Shown one piece after another: positions 35,441-47,818 of a stretch of 64,000 nt of DNA. The notes under the pieces are model-generated. The model was not told the DNA's origin and did no database searches. It saw only the letters and a list, made by a program, of their open reading frames with translations. Source of the stretch: Pseudomonas sp. GD04091 (GTDB taxonomy: Bacteria; Pseudomonadota; Gammaproteobacteria; Pseudomonadales; Pseudomonadaceae); the NCBI RefSeq assembly GCF_029836165.1, contig NZ_JAOEBG010000002.1:62001-126000 (forward strand). Reading direction: 5' to 3'. The position numbers were made by a program, and so were the translations under genes. Position 1 is the stretch's first letter. Every line of letters starts with the position of its first letter.

Positions 35441-36345
35441 GGCGCCAGCTCCTTCAGATAGGGAATCGACGGCTGCGCGCCGACACGGGTCACCGACAAC
35501 GCGGCCGCGCGCTGACCGAACCCGATTGCCTCTTCTTCCGACAAGCCACGCGCCAAGCCCGCGGCAAAGCCACCGACGAAGGTGTCGCCGGCCGCCGTGG
35601 TATCCACCGGCTGCACTCGCGGCGCCGGGAAATGCCGGCTGCCGAGGGCATCGACCAGCAACGCGCCGTCGGCACCGAGGGTGACGATCACCTTGCCCGC
35701 CCCCAGCTGCCGCAGGCGCTCGGCCGCCCGGCGTGCGCTGTCCTGGTCATTCACCTGCACGCCGGCCAGGGCCTCGGCCTCGCTTTCGTTGGGGATCAGG
35801 TAGTCGATATGGGCGAACCACTCCGCCGGTAGCGGGCCGCTGGCAGGCGCCGGGTTGAGGATCACCGTCTTGCCCAATTCGCGGCCACGGGCCAAGGTCC
35901 AGGCCACGGTGGCGTTCGGCACTTCCAGTTGGCAGATGATCACCTGCGCTTGCTGCAGCAGGCTGTCGAAACGACGCACCGACTCCGGCCCCAGCAGGCC
36001 GTTGCCGCCTGGGATGATGACGATGGCGTTCTGGCTGGCGGCGTCCACCACGATCAGCGCCACGCCACTGGACACCCCCTCGCACACGCTCACTCCCTGG
36101 CAATCGACGCCCTCGGTCAGCAGCGCCTGGCGCAACTGCTGGCCATAGGCGTCGTTGCCGACGTTGCCGACCATCGCCACGCTGGCGCCCAGCCGGGCCA
36201 CGGCCACGGCCTGGTTGGCGCCCTTGCCGCCGGGCGCGGTGAAAAAGCTGTCGCCGGCCAGGGTCTCGCCGCCCCGGGGCAGGCGCTGAGCGCGGGCCAC
36301 CAGGTCCATGTTGAGGCTGCCGACCACTACCACCTTGGCATCCAT
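35437..36345 (-). CDS. rbsK: Ribokinase
   Basis: 302 residues, PfkB family. The signature [16 protein letters not shown] lies near 38-53 and the catalytic GAGD-type motif [16 protein letters not shown] near 245-260. Phosphorylates ribose to ribose 5-phosphate. It lies between rbsR and rbsD in the operon, nine bases after rbsR. Confidence 0.93.
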   Translation of the reverse strand: MDAKVVVVGSLNMDLVARAQRLPRGGETLAGDSFFTAPGGKGANQAVAVARLGASVAMVGNVGNDAYGQQLRQALLTEGVDCQGVSVCEGVSSGVALIVVDAASQNAIVIIPGGNGLLGPESVRRFDSLLQQAQVIICQLEVPNATVAWTLARGRELGKTVILNPAPASGPLPAEWFAHIDYLIPNESEAEALAGVQVNDQDSARRAAERLRQLGAGKVIVTLGADGALLVDALGSRHFPAPRVQPVDTTAAGDTFVGGFAAGLARGLSEEEAIGFGQRAAALSVTRVGAQPSIPYLKELAP

Positions 36346-36354
36346 GGGTATTCC

Positions 36355-37380
36355 TTAACGGTAATCGTTGAACAGGTCCGGGCGTGGCCCGGTGGATTCA
36401 CGCAGGACGATGCGCGGGGCGATGATGCGCTGCTCGGCGACGCAGTCGCGCCGGGGCGTAATGATGCGCGACAGCAACAAGTCCGCGGCGCTCTCGCCCA
36501 GTTCGCGGATCGACTGGCCGACAGTGGTCAGCGATGGGTACACGTAGCGGCTGAGCTCAATATCGTCGAAGCCGATCACCGACAGCTCGCCCGGCACGTC
36601 GATATTGCGCTCGGCGGCGGCGCGCAACACGCCGAAGCCGATCATGTCGTTGCCGGCGAAGATCGCCGTGGGCCGCTCGCCATCGAGCAGGCGCGCCGCG
36701 GCGGCGTGGCCGCCGAGGCTGGTGAAGTCGCTGTGCAGCACATGACCCGAGGCGACGCGCACGCCGGCCTCGGCCATCGCCCGGCGGAAACCGGCCAGGC
36801 GCAGCTGGCTGACGCCGGTATCCACCGGTCCACCGATGGTGGCGATCTCGCGATGGCCCAGCTCGATCAGGTGGCGCGTGGCGAGGTAGGCGCCCTGCTC
36901 GTGGTCGATGCGCACCAGGTCGGCTTCGACCCCTTCCAGGGCGCGGTCGACGATGACCATCGGCGTGCGCACGCCGCTGAGGCTGTCGAGCAGGTCGCGG
37001 TCCTCGCCCACCGAGGCGACGATCAGGCCGTCGATGCGCTTCTCCAGCAGCACGCGCAGGTAGCTGCGCTGCTTCTGCGGGTTGTCGTCGGAATTGCACA
37101 GGATCACGCAGTAGCCGTTGCGCTCGCAGCCGTCCTCGATGCCCCGGGCCAGCTCGGCGAAATACGGGTTGACGCTGTTGGGCACCAGCAGGCCGATGGT
37201 GGCGGTGCTGCGCGCCTTGAGCGAACGGGCCACGGCACTGGGCACGTAGTCCAGCTCGGCGATCGCCGCCTCGACCTTCACGCGCACATGTTCGCTGACC
37301 GGGCGGGTCTTGTTCAGTACATGGGACACGGTGGTGTAGGAGATACCCGCCAGTGCCGCGACATCTTTGATGGTTGCCAT
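36355..37380 (-). CDS. rbsR: Ribose operon repressor, LacI family
   Basis: 341 residues from ATG 37380. The LacI helix-turn-helix IKDVAALAGISYTTVSHVLN occupies residues 4-23, followed by a periplasmic-binding-protein-like ribose domain. It probably binds the CGCAAACGTTTGCG palindrome upstream of rbsB. It lies inside the operon four bases after rbsC, as in other Pseudomonas. Confidence 0.92.
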   Translation of the reverse strand: MATIKDVAALAGISYTTVSHVLNKTRPVSEHVRVKVEAAIAELDYVPSAVARSLKARSTATIGLLVPNSVNPYFAELARGIEDGCERNGYCVILCNSDDNPQKQRSYLRVLLEKRIDGLIVASVGEDRDLLDSLSGVRTPMVIVDRALEGVEADLVRIDHEQGAYLATRHLIELGHREIATIGGPVDTGVSQLRLAGFRRAMAEAGVRVASGHVLHSDFTSLGGHAAAARLLDGERPTAIFAGNDMIGFGVLRAAAERNIDVPGELSVIGFDDIELSRYVYPSLTTVGQSIRELGESAADLLLSRIITPRRDCVAEQRIIAPRIVLRESTGPRPDLFNDYR

Positions 37381-37384
37381 GGTT

Positions 37385-38377
37385 TCAGTTCCGCCGGTTC
37401 GCACGCCGGCTGCGGTAAGTGTCGAGCACCACGGCGATGACGATGACCGCCCCGGTGATGATGCGCTTGGTCGGTTCCGAGGCGCCGATCTGGGCCAGGC
37501 CTGCAGCCAGCACCGAGATGATCAGCACGCCGAAGAAGGTACTGATGACCGAGCCGCGCCCGCCCATCAGGCTGGTGCCACCGATCACCACGGCGGCGAT
37601 CACCTGCAGCTCGAGCCCGGAGCCGGCGTTCGGGTCGGCGGCCTCCAGGCGCGAGATCTGGAACAGCGCGGCCAGCCCCGCGAGCACGCCCATCAGGGCG
37701 AACACCAGGATCTTGTATGGGCGCGGGTCGATACCGGCCAGGCGCACCGCCTCTTCGTTGGTGCCGATGCCGATCAGGTAACGACCGAACACCGTGCGGG
37801 TCAGCACCAGCTGGGCCAGCACGATGACCAGCAAGGCGATGATGAAGGCCGGCGAGATGCCAAAGGCGATGGGGTTGGAGAACCAGGCGAAGGCATCGCC
37901 GATATACGCGGTACGCGAGTCGGTGAACTGGTAGGCCAGGCCACGGGCCATTTCCAGCACCCCCAGCGAGACGATGAACGAGGGGATGCGCCAGGCCACG
38001 GTGATACTGCCGGTGACCGTGCCGGCCAGCGCCGCCACGGCCATGCCGAGCAGGGCCGCGGGCAGCACGCTCCAGCCCCAGCCAAGGATCGCCACGCTGA
38101 CCGCCGAGGCGGCCAGCGCCAGCACCGAGCCTACCGACAGGTCGATACCGCCGATGATCAGCACGAAGGTCATGCCCACCGCCAGCACCATGAGGTCGGG
38201 AATCTGGTTGGCCAGGGTGCTGAACGTAGCGTAGGACAGGAAGTGGCTGCTCAGCAGCGAGAACAGCACGATCATCGCCAGCAAGGCGCCGGCCAGGCCC
38301 AGGTAGGTGCCCAGGCCGAAATAGGTGCCGCTGCGGCGGGCGGGCGCTGCGCCCGGGGTGTCGAGTGTGGTTTTCAT
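37385..38377 (-). CDS. rbsC: Ribose ABC transporter permease
   Basis: 330 residues with eight to ten membrane helices and the sugar-permease signatures VGMTFVLIIGGIDLSVGSVL near 70-89 and AAVVIGGTSLMGGRGSV near 265-281. Forms the inner-membrane channel with RbsA. Its start overlaps the rbsA stop by four bases (ATGA). Confidence 0.93.
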   Translation of the reverse strand: MKTTLDTPGAAPARRSGTYFGLGTYLGLAGALLAMIVLFSLLSSHFLSYATFSTLANQIPDLMVLAVGMTFVLIIGGIDLSVGSVLALAASAVSVAILGWGWSVLPAALLGMAVAALAGTVTGSITVAWRIPSFIVSLGVLEMARGLAYQFTDSRTAYIGDAFAWFSNPIAFGISPAFIIALLVIVLAQLVLTRTVFGRYLIGIGTNEEAVRLAGIDPRPYKILVFALMGVLAGLAALFQISRLEAADPNAGSGLELQVIAAVVIGGTSLMGGRGSVISTFFGVLIISVLAAGLAQIGASEPTKRIITGAVIVIAVVLDTYRSRRANRRN

Positions 38378-39927
38378 GCGTCGTTCCTGGGGGCTGCCTC
38401 ATGCAGCAGAGCGTCACGTTTCTGGTAGCCGGCGAAGGCGGCGGCAAGGAGCTGGTCCTGGCTCCAGCGGTCGCGGTCGAAGGTGTCGATCAGGCGGCCG
38501 GCCGAAAGCACGGCGATGCGGTCGCAGATCAGCATCAGCTCGCGCAGGTCGCTGGACACCACCACCAGGGCCTTGCCCTGGCGGGCGAGTTCGGCGAGCA
38601 GGCCATAGATGTCGAACTTGGCGCCGACGTCGATGCCGCGGGTGGGTTCGTCGAACAGCAGCACCTGGCAGTCGCGCTCCAGCCAGCGGCCGATCACCAC
38701 CTTCTGCTGGTTGCCACCGGACAGCTCGCCCACCGCTTGCGCGGGGCTGGCACTGCGGATGCGCATGGCGCCGATCTGGCGCTCGGCCAGTGCGCGCTCG
38801 GCATCACGGTCGAGCACGCCGGCGCGGGACACGGCAGCGAGGTTGCCCAAGGCAATGTTGGCGCTGATCGACTGGCTCAGCAGCAGGCCTTCGCCCTTGC
38901 GGTCCTCGGTGATCAGGGCGATGCCCGCCTTTACCGCGGCCTTGGGCGAGTCGATGGTCACCGGTTGCGGCGGCTGGCCGAGGGCGACCTGGCCACTGTC
39001 GGCGCGGTCGGCGCCGTAGATCAGGCGCAGCAGCTCGGTGCGCCCGGCGCCGATCAGGCCGGAAATGCCGAAGATCTCCCCTGCCCTGACCTCGAACGAC
39101 ACCTCGCGCACCTTGTCGCCGCGGCTGAGCTTGTCGACCTTGAGCAACGGCGCGCCGATCGTGCGCTGGCCGAGGTCGATATGCTCGCCCAGCTCGCGGC
39201 CGACCATCAGGTTGACCAGTTGCTCGCTGCTGTAGCGCTGGATCGGCTCGGCGCAGACCAGCTTGCCGTCGCGCAGCACGGCGATGCGCTGGGCCACGCG
39301 CTGCAGTTCTTCGAGGCGGTGGGAGATATAGACGATGGCCACGCCGCGCTGGCGCAGACGCTCGATCTGAGTGAACAGCAGCTCCACTTCGCGGGCGGTG
39401 AGCATGGCCGTGGGTTCATCGAAGATCAGCACATGGCAGTCGCCGATCAGGTTGCGGGCGATCTCCACCATCTGCTGGTGGCCGATGCCCAGCTCGCCGA
39501 CGAGGGTATCCGGGTCGATGGCGTCCAGACCCACCTGGGCCATGGCCGCGGCAGCCAGCTGGCGCAAGCGCTTCTGGCTGATCCAGCCGAAGCGACTGGG
39601 CAGGTTGTCGAGGAACAGGTTCTCGGCCACGGTCAGGGTGGGCAGCAGGTTGAGCTCCTGCATCACCATGCGCACGCCGAGGCGCTCGGCCTCGGCGCGG
39701 TTGCCAGGGCTGTAGGGCTGCCCGCGATACTGCATCTGGCCGCTGGAGGGAATCTCCAGGCCGCTGATCAGCTTGGACAGCGTCGACTTGCCCGCGCCGT
39801 TCTCGCCGGTCAGGGCCAGCACCTCGCCGCCGCGCAGCTCGAGGGTGACGTCGCCGAGCACGGGCTGGGCGTAGGTCTTGCCGAGGCCGCTGACGGCTAG
39901 CACGGTTTCATTGGCCGGTACTGACAT
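38374..39927 (-). CDS. rbsA: Ribose ABC transporter ATPase (double ABC domain)
   Basis: 517 residues from ATG 39927, which has GGAGAG at the right distance; an ATG two codons upstream is too close to that site. The first domain has a full Walker A (TGENGAGKST) and Walker B; the second begins with the degenerate GLIGAGRTEL and carries LSGGNQQKVVIGRWL. This is the standard arrangement of monosaccharide importers. Energises ribose uptake with RbsC and RbsB. Confidence 0.93.
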   Translation of the reverse strand: MSVPANETVLAVSGLGKTYAQPVLGDVTLELRGGEVLALTGENGAGKSTLSKLISGLEIPSSGQMQYRGQPYSPGNRAEAERLGVRMVMQELNLLPTLTVAENLFLDNLPSRFGWISQKRLRQLAAAAMAQVGLDAIDPDTLVGELGIGHQQMVEIARNLIGDCHVLIFDEPTAMLTAREVELLFTQIERLRQRGVAIVYISHRLEELQRVAQRIAVLRDGKLVCAEPIQRYSSEQLVNLMVGRELGEHIDLGQRTIGAPLLKVDKLSRGDKVREVSFEVRAGEIFGISGLIGAGRTELLRLIYGADRADSGQVALGQPPQPVTIDSPKAAVKAGIALITEDRKGEGLLLSQSISANIALGNLAAVSRAGVLDRDAERALAERQIGAMRIRSASPAQAVGELSGGNQQKVVIGRWLERDCQVLLFDEPTRGIDVGAKFDIYGLLAELARQGKALVVVSSDLRELMLICDRIAVLSAGRLIDTFDRDRWSQDQLLAAAFAGYQKRDALLHEAAPRNDA

Positions 39928-39956
39928 GGCCATTCTCTCCTAGGTTGGCACAACAC

Positions 39957-40049
39957 CCCTGTAGGAGCGGGCTTGCCCCGCGAAGCAGGCGACGCGGTGC
40001 ATGGCATCGGCTACGCCGGTGATCGCGGGGCAAGCCCGCTCCTACAGGG
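39957..40049. repeat. REP pair between rbsB and rbsA (perfect 27-base arms)
   Basis: Arms 39957-39983 and 40023-40049 are perfectly inverted over 27 bases (outer ends CCCTGTAGGAGCGGGCTTGC). The position right after the binding-protein gene fits 3'-end protection of the rbsB message and lower expression of rbsA and the genes after it. Confidence 0.85.
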
Positions 40050-40058
40050 ATCGCAACA

Positions 40059-41006
40059 TCACTGGGTGATCAGCTCGACCGGGGTCTGGATGACATTGTC
40101 GGCATCCACGCCAGGCTTCTCACCCTTGAGCATCTTCAGCGCCGCCTGGATGCCGAACACCGCCTGCTGGCTGGCCGCCTGGTCGAGGGTGGCGAGCACG
40201 CGGCCGTCCTTGAGCATCGGCTTGATGGCATTGATGTTGTCGTAGCCGACCACCTGCACCTGACCGGTCTTGCCGGCGGCGCGCACGGCCGAGACGGCGC
40301 CCAGCGCCATGCTGTCGTTGCCGGCCAGCAAGGCCTTGAGTTCGGGGTATTCGTTGAGCATCGAGGCCGCCACGGCATTGCCCTTGTCGATCTCCCAGTT
40401 GCCCGACTGCACCGAGACGATCTTCATCTGCGCGGCCTCCATGGCGTCCTTGAAGCCGGCGGTGCGCTGCTGGGCGTTGGTGGTGGTCGGCACCCCTTCG
40501 ATGATGCCGACCTGGTCGCCGGCCTTGAGCTTCTGCTGGACCAGATAGTCACCGACCAGGCGCGCGCCCTTGCGGTTGTCCGGCCCCACGAACGGCACGC
40601 TGATGCCCTTGCTCTTGAGCACGTCGGGGTCCAGGCGGTTGTCGATGTTGACCACGGTGATGCCTGCATCCATGGCCTTCTTGACCACCGGCACCAGCGC
40701 CTTGGAGTCGGCCGGGGCGATCACCAGGGCCTTGGCGCCGGTGGCGATCATCTGCTCGACGATGCGGATCTGGTTGCCGGTGTCGGTCTCGTCCTTGATG
40801 CCGTTGGCCACCAGGGTGAAGTCGTTGGGATGCTCTTTCTGATAGGCCTTGGCGCCATCTTCCATGGTGCGGAAGAACTCATTGGCGAGGGATTTCATCA
40901 CCAGGGCGACCTTGGGCGCTTCCTCGGCGTGGGCGGGAGGCAGGGAAAAGATCAGCGACGAGAAAACGGCGAGGGCCAGCGGACGACCGAGGAACGGCAG
41001 TTTCAT
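40059..41006 (-). CDS. rbsB: D-ribose-binding periplasmic protein
   Basis: 315 residues. Signal peptide MKLPFLGRPLALAVFSSLIF then cleavage near AHA before EEAPKVAL. The type I sugar-binding fold shows KSLANEFFRTMEDGAK near 38-53 and AGNDSMALGA near 228-237. It captures ribose for RbsAC and may also serve sensing. First gene of the leftward operon, with the RbsR-type operator 36 bases upstream. Confidence 0.92.
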   Translation of the reverse strand: MKLPFLGRPLALAVFSSLIFSLPPAHAEEAPKVALVMKSLANEFFRTMEDGAKAYQKEHPNDFTLVANGIKDETDTGNQIRIVEQMIATGAKALVIAPADSKALVPVVKKAMDAGITVVNIDNRLDPDVLKSKGISVPFVGPDNRKGARLVGDYLVQQKLKAGDQVGIIEGVPTTTNAQQRTAGFKDAMEAAQMKIVSVQSGNWEIDKGNAVAASMLNEYPELKALLAGNDSMALGAVSAVRAAGKTGQVQVVGYDNINAIKPMLKDGRVLATLDQAASQQAVFGIQAALKMLKGEKPGVDADNVIQTPVELITQ

Positions 41007-42436
<1,430 letters not shown>

Positions 42437-42448
42437 TCGACGCCTGAA

Positions 42449-42474
42449 ACGGGCCGGTGATGTCGCCGGCCCGT
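42449..42474 (+). terminator. Terminator-like hairpin after ansB
   Basis: ACGGGCCGG (42449-42457) and CCGGCCCGT (42466-42474) form a perfect 9-bp stem with an 8-base loop, followed by CCTTGATCTT. Confidence 0.65.
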
Positions 42475-42496
42475 CCTTGATCTTCGGCTGCGCGGA

Positions 42497-43150
42497 TCAG
42501 AGGAAGGTGAACACTTCGCTGGCCGGCAGACGCGACTTGCTCAGGCCGGCATTGAAATCCTCTTCGCTGCGATAGCCCAGGCTCATCAGCACCACGCTGG
42601 TGAAGCCCCGTTCGCGCAGCCCCAGTTCGGCGTCCAGCGCCTTGGCGTCGAACCCTTCGATCGGCGTGGCATCCAGGCCATGGGCGGCGGCACCCAGCAG
42701 CGCGGTGCCCAGCGCCAGGTAGACCTGCTTCTCCATCCAGTGCTGCAGATCCTTGAAGTCATGCCGGTGCAGGTCGACATAACCACGGCGGCTCTGGTCC
42801 TGCGCGCCGCGTGCCTGCTCGGTGCGGAAACGCCCGTCGGCGGCTTCCTGCTCCAGCACCGCCTGCAGGTGTTGTTCGGTGATGTTGGTGCGGGCGGCGA
42901 ACACGATCACATGGGAAGCATCGCGGATCTTCGGGCTGTTGTAGGCGAACCGGCCGTCGGTGGCCTTGGCCAGGCGGTCCTTGCCTTCGGCGCTGTCGGC
43001 GACCACGAAGTGCCAGGGCTGCGAATTGACCGAGGACGGGCTGTGACGCAGTTGCTCGAGCAGGGCATCGACGGTGGCCTGGGGGATCTTGCGGCTGGCG
43101 TCGTAGGCTTTGGTGGTGTAGCGGCGCTTGGCGAGGGTAACGGTGTCCAT
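42497..43150 (-). CDS. NAD(P)H nitroreductase (NfsB family)
   Basis: 217 residues of the FMN-dependent oxygen-insensitive nitroreductase family: KRRYTTKAYD near 8-17, SPSSVNSQPWHFVV near 37-50 and LGYRSEEDF near the C-terminus, all typical of NfsB/PnrB. Reduces nitroaromatics and quinones with NAD(P)H. Divergent from a LysR gene 103 bases away, which may regulate it. Confidence 0.9.
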   Translation of the reverse strand: MDTVTLAKRRYTTKAYDASRKIPQATVDALLEQLRHSPSSVNSQPWHFVVADSAEGKDRLAKATDGRFAYNSPKIRDASHVIVFAARTNITEQHLQAVLEQEAADGRFRTEQARGAQDQSRRGYVDLHRHDFKDLQHWMEKQVYLALGTALLGAAAHGLDATPIEGFDAKALDAELGLRERGFTSVVLMSLGYRSEEDFNAGLSKSRLPASEVFTFL

Positions 43151-43253
43151 CTGCGGCAGTTCCTCAAGGGGTCGTGGATGGAGCGAATCTTATCTTCCCG
43201 GCACGAAAGAAAAACCAGCACAATGCAGCAACACTTTCATCCCTGGAGTGAAA

Positions 43254-44174
43254 ATGCTGCGCATCAACGACCTCGAACTGTTCACCCGTGCCAGCGCCCT
43301 GGGCAGCTTCACCGCCGCCGCCCACGAAGCCGACCTGTTGCCCGGCCAGGTGGCCGCGGCGATCAAGCGCCTGGAGCGCGAGCTCGACGTACGCCTGTTC
43401 GCCCGCACCACCCGCAGCCTGCGCCTGACCGCCGAGGGCGAGCTGTACCTGCCCACCGCCCAGCGCGTGCTCGACGCCCTGCGCCAGGGGCGCGAAGACC
43501 TGCACGGCAGCCACAGCTGCCTGCGTGGCGTGCTGCAGGTGGCGGCGCCCTCGGACCTGGGGCGCAATCTGCTGCGCCCGTGGCTGAGCGCGTTTCGCCG
43601 CGAGCACCCGGGGCTGGGCCTGCGCTTCTTTCTCTCCGACCAACTGGCCGACCTCTACCGCGACCCGGTGGATGTCGCCATCCGCTACGGCCTGAACGAA
43701 GACGCCAACTACATCGCCCTGCCCCTGGCGCCGTGGAACCGCCGGGTGCTGGTGGCCTCGCCCGGCTACCTGGCCCGTCATGGTCGCCCCCGCAGCCCTG
43801 ATGACCTGCTGCAGCACGACTGCCTGCTGTACCTGCAGCAAAGCCGGGTGTACGACAAGTGGCGCCTGGGCAACCGCACCGTGCAAGTGCGCGGGCCGCT
43901 GTTCAGCGACGACGCCGATGTGGTCCGGCGCTGGGCCCTGGAGGGCGAAGGCATCGTCTACAAGTCGTGGCTGGATGTCAGCGCCGACGTCGCCGCCGGG
44001 GAGCTGGAAGTGCTGCTGCCCGAGCATCCCGGCGAACTGACCCCGGTGACCCTGGTCTGCCCGCACCGCAAGCAGCTCACGCCCGCGGTGGCACAGCTGC
44101 ACCTGTGGCTGCGCGAGCGCTTCGCCGCGCTGCGCCCGGAGGACATGTTGCAGCGGCTGTCGCCGGGCGTATAG
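43254..44174 (+). CDS. LysR-family regulator
   Basis: 306 residues from ATG 43254 (MLRINDLELFTRASALGSFT). The helix-turn-helix AAAHEADLLPGQVAAAIKRLE occupies about residues 22-42. Effector domain of the CrgA/DsdC-like group (RDPVDVAIRYG near 136-146). Divergent from the nitroreductase gene, its probable target. Upstream extension of the frame to 43128 runs into the promoter region. Confidence 0.87.
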   Translation: MLRINDLELFTRASALGSFTAAAHEADLLPGQVAAAIKRLERELDVRLFARTTRSLRLTAEGELYLPTAQRVLDALRQGREDLHGSHSCLRGVLQVAAPSDLGRNLLRPWLSAFRREHPGLGLRFFLSDQLADLYRDPVDVAIRYGLNEDANYIALPLAPWNRRVLVASPGYLARHGRPRSPDDLLQHDCLLYLQQSRVYDKWRLGNRTVQVRGPLFSDDADVVRRWALEGEGIVYKSWLDVSADVAAGELEVLLPEHPGELTPVTLVCPHRKQLTPAVAQLHLWLRERFAALRPEDMLQRLSPGV

Positions 44175-44208
44175 TGCATCCACCCCCGACCGCAAGGAGC
44201 TGTCATTC

Positions 44209-44823
44209 ATGCCGAGCCTGGAATTCCTCGTCACCGCGCTGATCATCGTGCTGATCCCTGGCAGCGGGGTCATCCTCACCGTCTCCAGCGCCCTGGTGGC
44301 CGGGCGGCGCGCCTGCCTGTGGACCGCCTCGGGCTGCACCCTGGGGATCGTCCCGCACCTGCTGGCCTCGGTGCTGGGCCTGTCGGCCCTGCTGCACACC
44401 AGCGCCCTGGCGTTCCAGGGGCTGAAGTTCGCCGGCGTCGCCTACCTGCTGTACCTGGCCTATGCCACCTGGCGCGATCGCGCCGCCTTCGCCGTGGACG
44501 AGCACGCCACCCCGGCCCCGGCCAGCCAGCTGGTGCTCAAAGCCTGCCTGCTGAACATCCTCAACCCCAAGCTGACCCTGTTCTTCCTCGCCTTCCTGCC
44601 GCAGTTCATCGACCCGCGCGCGGGCTCCGCGACCGTGCAGATGCTTGGCCTGAGCGCCGTGTTCATGGCCATGACCTTCGTCGTGTTCGTGCTCTACGGC
44701 CTGCTCGCCCACCTGTTCCGCCGCGCGGTGATCGACTCGCCCAAGGTCCAGGCCTGGCTGCGCCGCAGCTTCGCCGCCTCGTTCGCCGGGCTGGGCATCA
44801 ACCTGGCGTTCGCCCAGCGCTGA
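44209..44823 (+). CDS. LysE/RhtB-family exporter
   Basis: 204 residues with six membrane segments; the motif IVLIPGSGVILTVSSALVAG lies near 14-33, and LLNILNPKLTLFFLAFLP near 108-125. AAGGAG precedes the ATG. It follows the LysR gene by 34 bases and an AraC gene comes next, so it could be regulated by either. Substrate unknown. Confidence 0.86.
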   Translation: MPSLEFLVTALIIVLIPGSGVILTVSSALVAGRRACLWTASGCTLGIVPHLLASVLGLSALLHTSALAFQGLKFAGVAYLLYLAYATWRDRAAFAVDEHATPAPASQLVLKACLLNILNPKLTLFFLAFLPQFIDPRAGSATVQMLGLSAVFMAMTFVVFVLYGLLAHLFRRAVIDSPKVQAWLRRSFAASFAGLGINLAFAQR

Positions 44824-44900
44824 ACGCTGCACAATCGTTCTAAACCTGCGGGCCGATTCTGCGTTAAGGTCGACTTCCCGACACCGCCACGGCCCGCCCC

Positions 44901-45731
44901 ATGAGCAACTGGATCGACCTCAGACAGGACGCCGACACCGGCATCGAGTCGGTCCGCGCGCATTTCACCGGCCATGCCTACGACCCGCACTGGCACGACA
45001 GTTTCCTGGTCGGCGTGACCGAACAGGGCGTGCAGCAGTTCAACTGCCGACGCGAGCGCCACCGCAGCACGCCCGGGCAGGTATTCGTGCTCGAGCCGGG
45101 TGACCTGCACGACGGCCACGCGCCCACCGTGGACGGCTTCACCTACTCCACCCTGTACCTCGACGCCAACTGGCTGGACACCGAGCTGCGTGCGCTGTTC
45201 GGCCACGCCCCGTCCAATGCCCTGCCCAGCTTCGGCGCCCTGCTGCACCGCGACGAGCGCCTGGCCGGCGCCACGGCCCGGGCCTTCGCGGCGGTCCACC
45301 AGCAGGAGTTGCGCATCGTTCGCCAGACCGCGCTCGACGACCTGCTGGGTTGCCTCACCGGGCACCTGCACTGGCGCAAGCGTCTGGACCCGGATCCGCG
45401 CCTGCCGTTGACCGCGCAGATCGCCCGCGACTACCTGCATGCCCACCTCGACCAGGACATCGGCCTGCAGGACCTGGCGCAGGCCTGTGGCGTCGATCGC
45501 TTCCGCCTCACCCGCGCCTTCAAGGCGGCCTTCGGCCTGGCGCCGCACGCCTACCTGATCCAGCTGCGCCTGGCCCGGGCCCGGCGTCTGCTGGCAGGCG
45601 GCATGACCCCCGCCGAGGTCGCGAGCACGCTGGGCTTTGCCGACCAGAGCCACCTGGGGCGCTGGTTCCGTCGCGCCTACCGGCTGACCCCGGCCGACTA
45701 CCGCAGACGCTGCTCAAACCTTCCAGACTGA
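44901..45731 (+). CDS. AraC-family regulator with N-terminal cupin
   Basis: 276 residues. A cupin sensor domain (HAYDPHWHDSFLVGVTEQGVQ, near 25-45; VLEPGDLHDGH near 65-75) is followed by an AraC DNA-binding domain (GLQDLAQACGVDRFRLTRAF and ASTLGFADQSHLGRWFRRAY). This arrangement is typical of regulators placed next to LysE exporters; the exporter gene starts 50 bases downstream. Ligand probably an amino acid. Confidence 0.87.
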   Translation: MSNWIDLRQDADTGIESVRAHFTGHAYDPHWHDSFLVGVTEQGVQQFNCRRERHRSTPGQVFVLEPGDLHDGHAPTVDGFTYSTLYLDANWLDTELRALFGHAPSNALPSFGALLHRDERLAGATARAFAAVHQQELRIVRQTALDDLLGCLTGHLHWRKRLDPDPRLPLTAQIARDYLHAHLDQDIGLQDLAQACGVDRFRLTRAFKAAFGLAPHAYLIQLRLARARRLLAGGMTPAEVASTLGFADQSHLGRWFRRAYRLTPADYRRRCSNLPD

Positions 45732-45780
45732 ACGCCCGACAAACGCGAGCATGGTGCTTCGAACAATCGGAGCTTTCGCC

Positions 45781-46365
45781 ATGTCGCACACCTTGCTGCC
45801 CTTCGTCCTGTTTGCCCTGGCCGCCAGCATCAGCCCCGGGCCGACCAACCTGCTGATCCTCGCCCACGGCGCCCGTAGCGGGCTGCGCGCCAGCCTGGCG
45901 CCGATCCTGGCGGCCTGCGTCGCGGCGGCGGCGGTGGTGCTGCTGGTCGGGCTTGGGCTGGGCGAGCTGTTGCTGCGCTATCCACTGGCGCAACGGCTGA
46001 TGAGCTGGGCCGGCGCGCTGTGGCTCAGCTGGCTGGCCTGGAAGATGCTGCGCAGCGCCGGGGCGCCGTTGCAGGCGGGCGCGGACGATGGTTTCGGCGC
46101 GGTCAGCGCCGCGACCCTGCAGGTGGTCAACCCCAAGGTCTGGGTGACGGCGGTGGCGATGGTCGGCCTGTTCGCCACGCCGGCGCTGCCGATGTGGTGG
46201 CTGACGCTGGTGTTCCTGCTGGTCGCGCTGCCCAGCATGACGGCCTGGGCCTTGATGGGCGTGGGCAGCGCGCGCTGGCTACGCTCGCCGGGCCGGCTGC
46301 GCGGCTTCAACCAGGGCCTGGCGGGATTGCTGCTGGTGTCGGCGTGGTCGGCGCTGCTGCTGTAG
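45781..46365 (+). CDS. LysE/RhtB-family exporter
   Basis: 194 residues from ATG 45781 (MSHTLLPFVLFALAASISPG), GGAG eight bases upstream. Six membrane segments; family motif SISPGPTNLLILAHGARSG near 16-34 and QVVNPKVWVTAVAMV near 117-131. Likely controlled by the AraC regulator just upstream. A GTG at 45751 is a less likely start. Convergent with the MFS gene. Confidence 0.87.
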   Translation: MSHTLLPFVLFALAASISPGPTNLLILAHGARSGLRASLAPILAACVAAAAVVLLVGLGLGELLLRYPLAQRLMSWAGALWLSWLAWKMLRSAGAPLQAGADDGFGAVSAATLQVVNPKVWVTAVAMVGLFATPALPMWWLTLVFLLVALPSMTAWALMGVGSARWLRSPGRLRGFNQGLAGLLLVSAWSALLL

Positions 46366-46387
46366 TCGCCGCCGGCCTGTACCGACC

Positions 46388-47719
<1,332 letters not shown>

Positions 47720-47818
47720 TCACAACCACGGGCGCGGACGGAGTACCATGCGCGCTTTCGTGCACCATTTTGTTGCACGGCCACCAGCAGCATCGCGGAA
47801 CAAGGAGCCCGATCCGCC

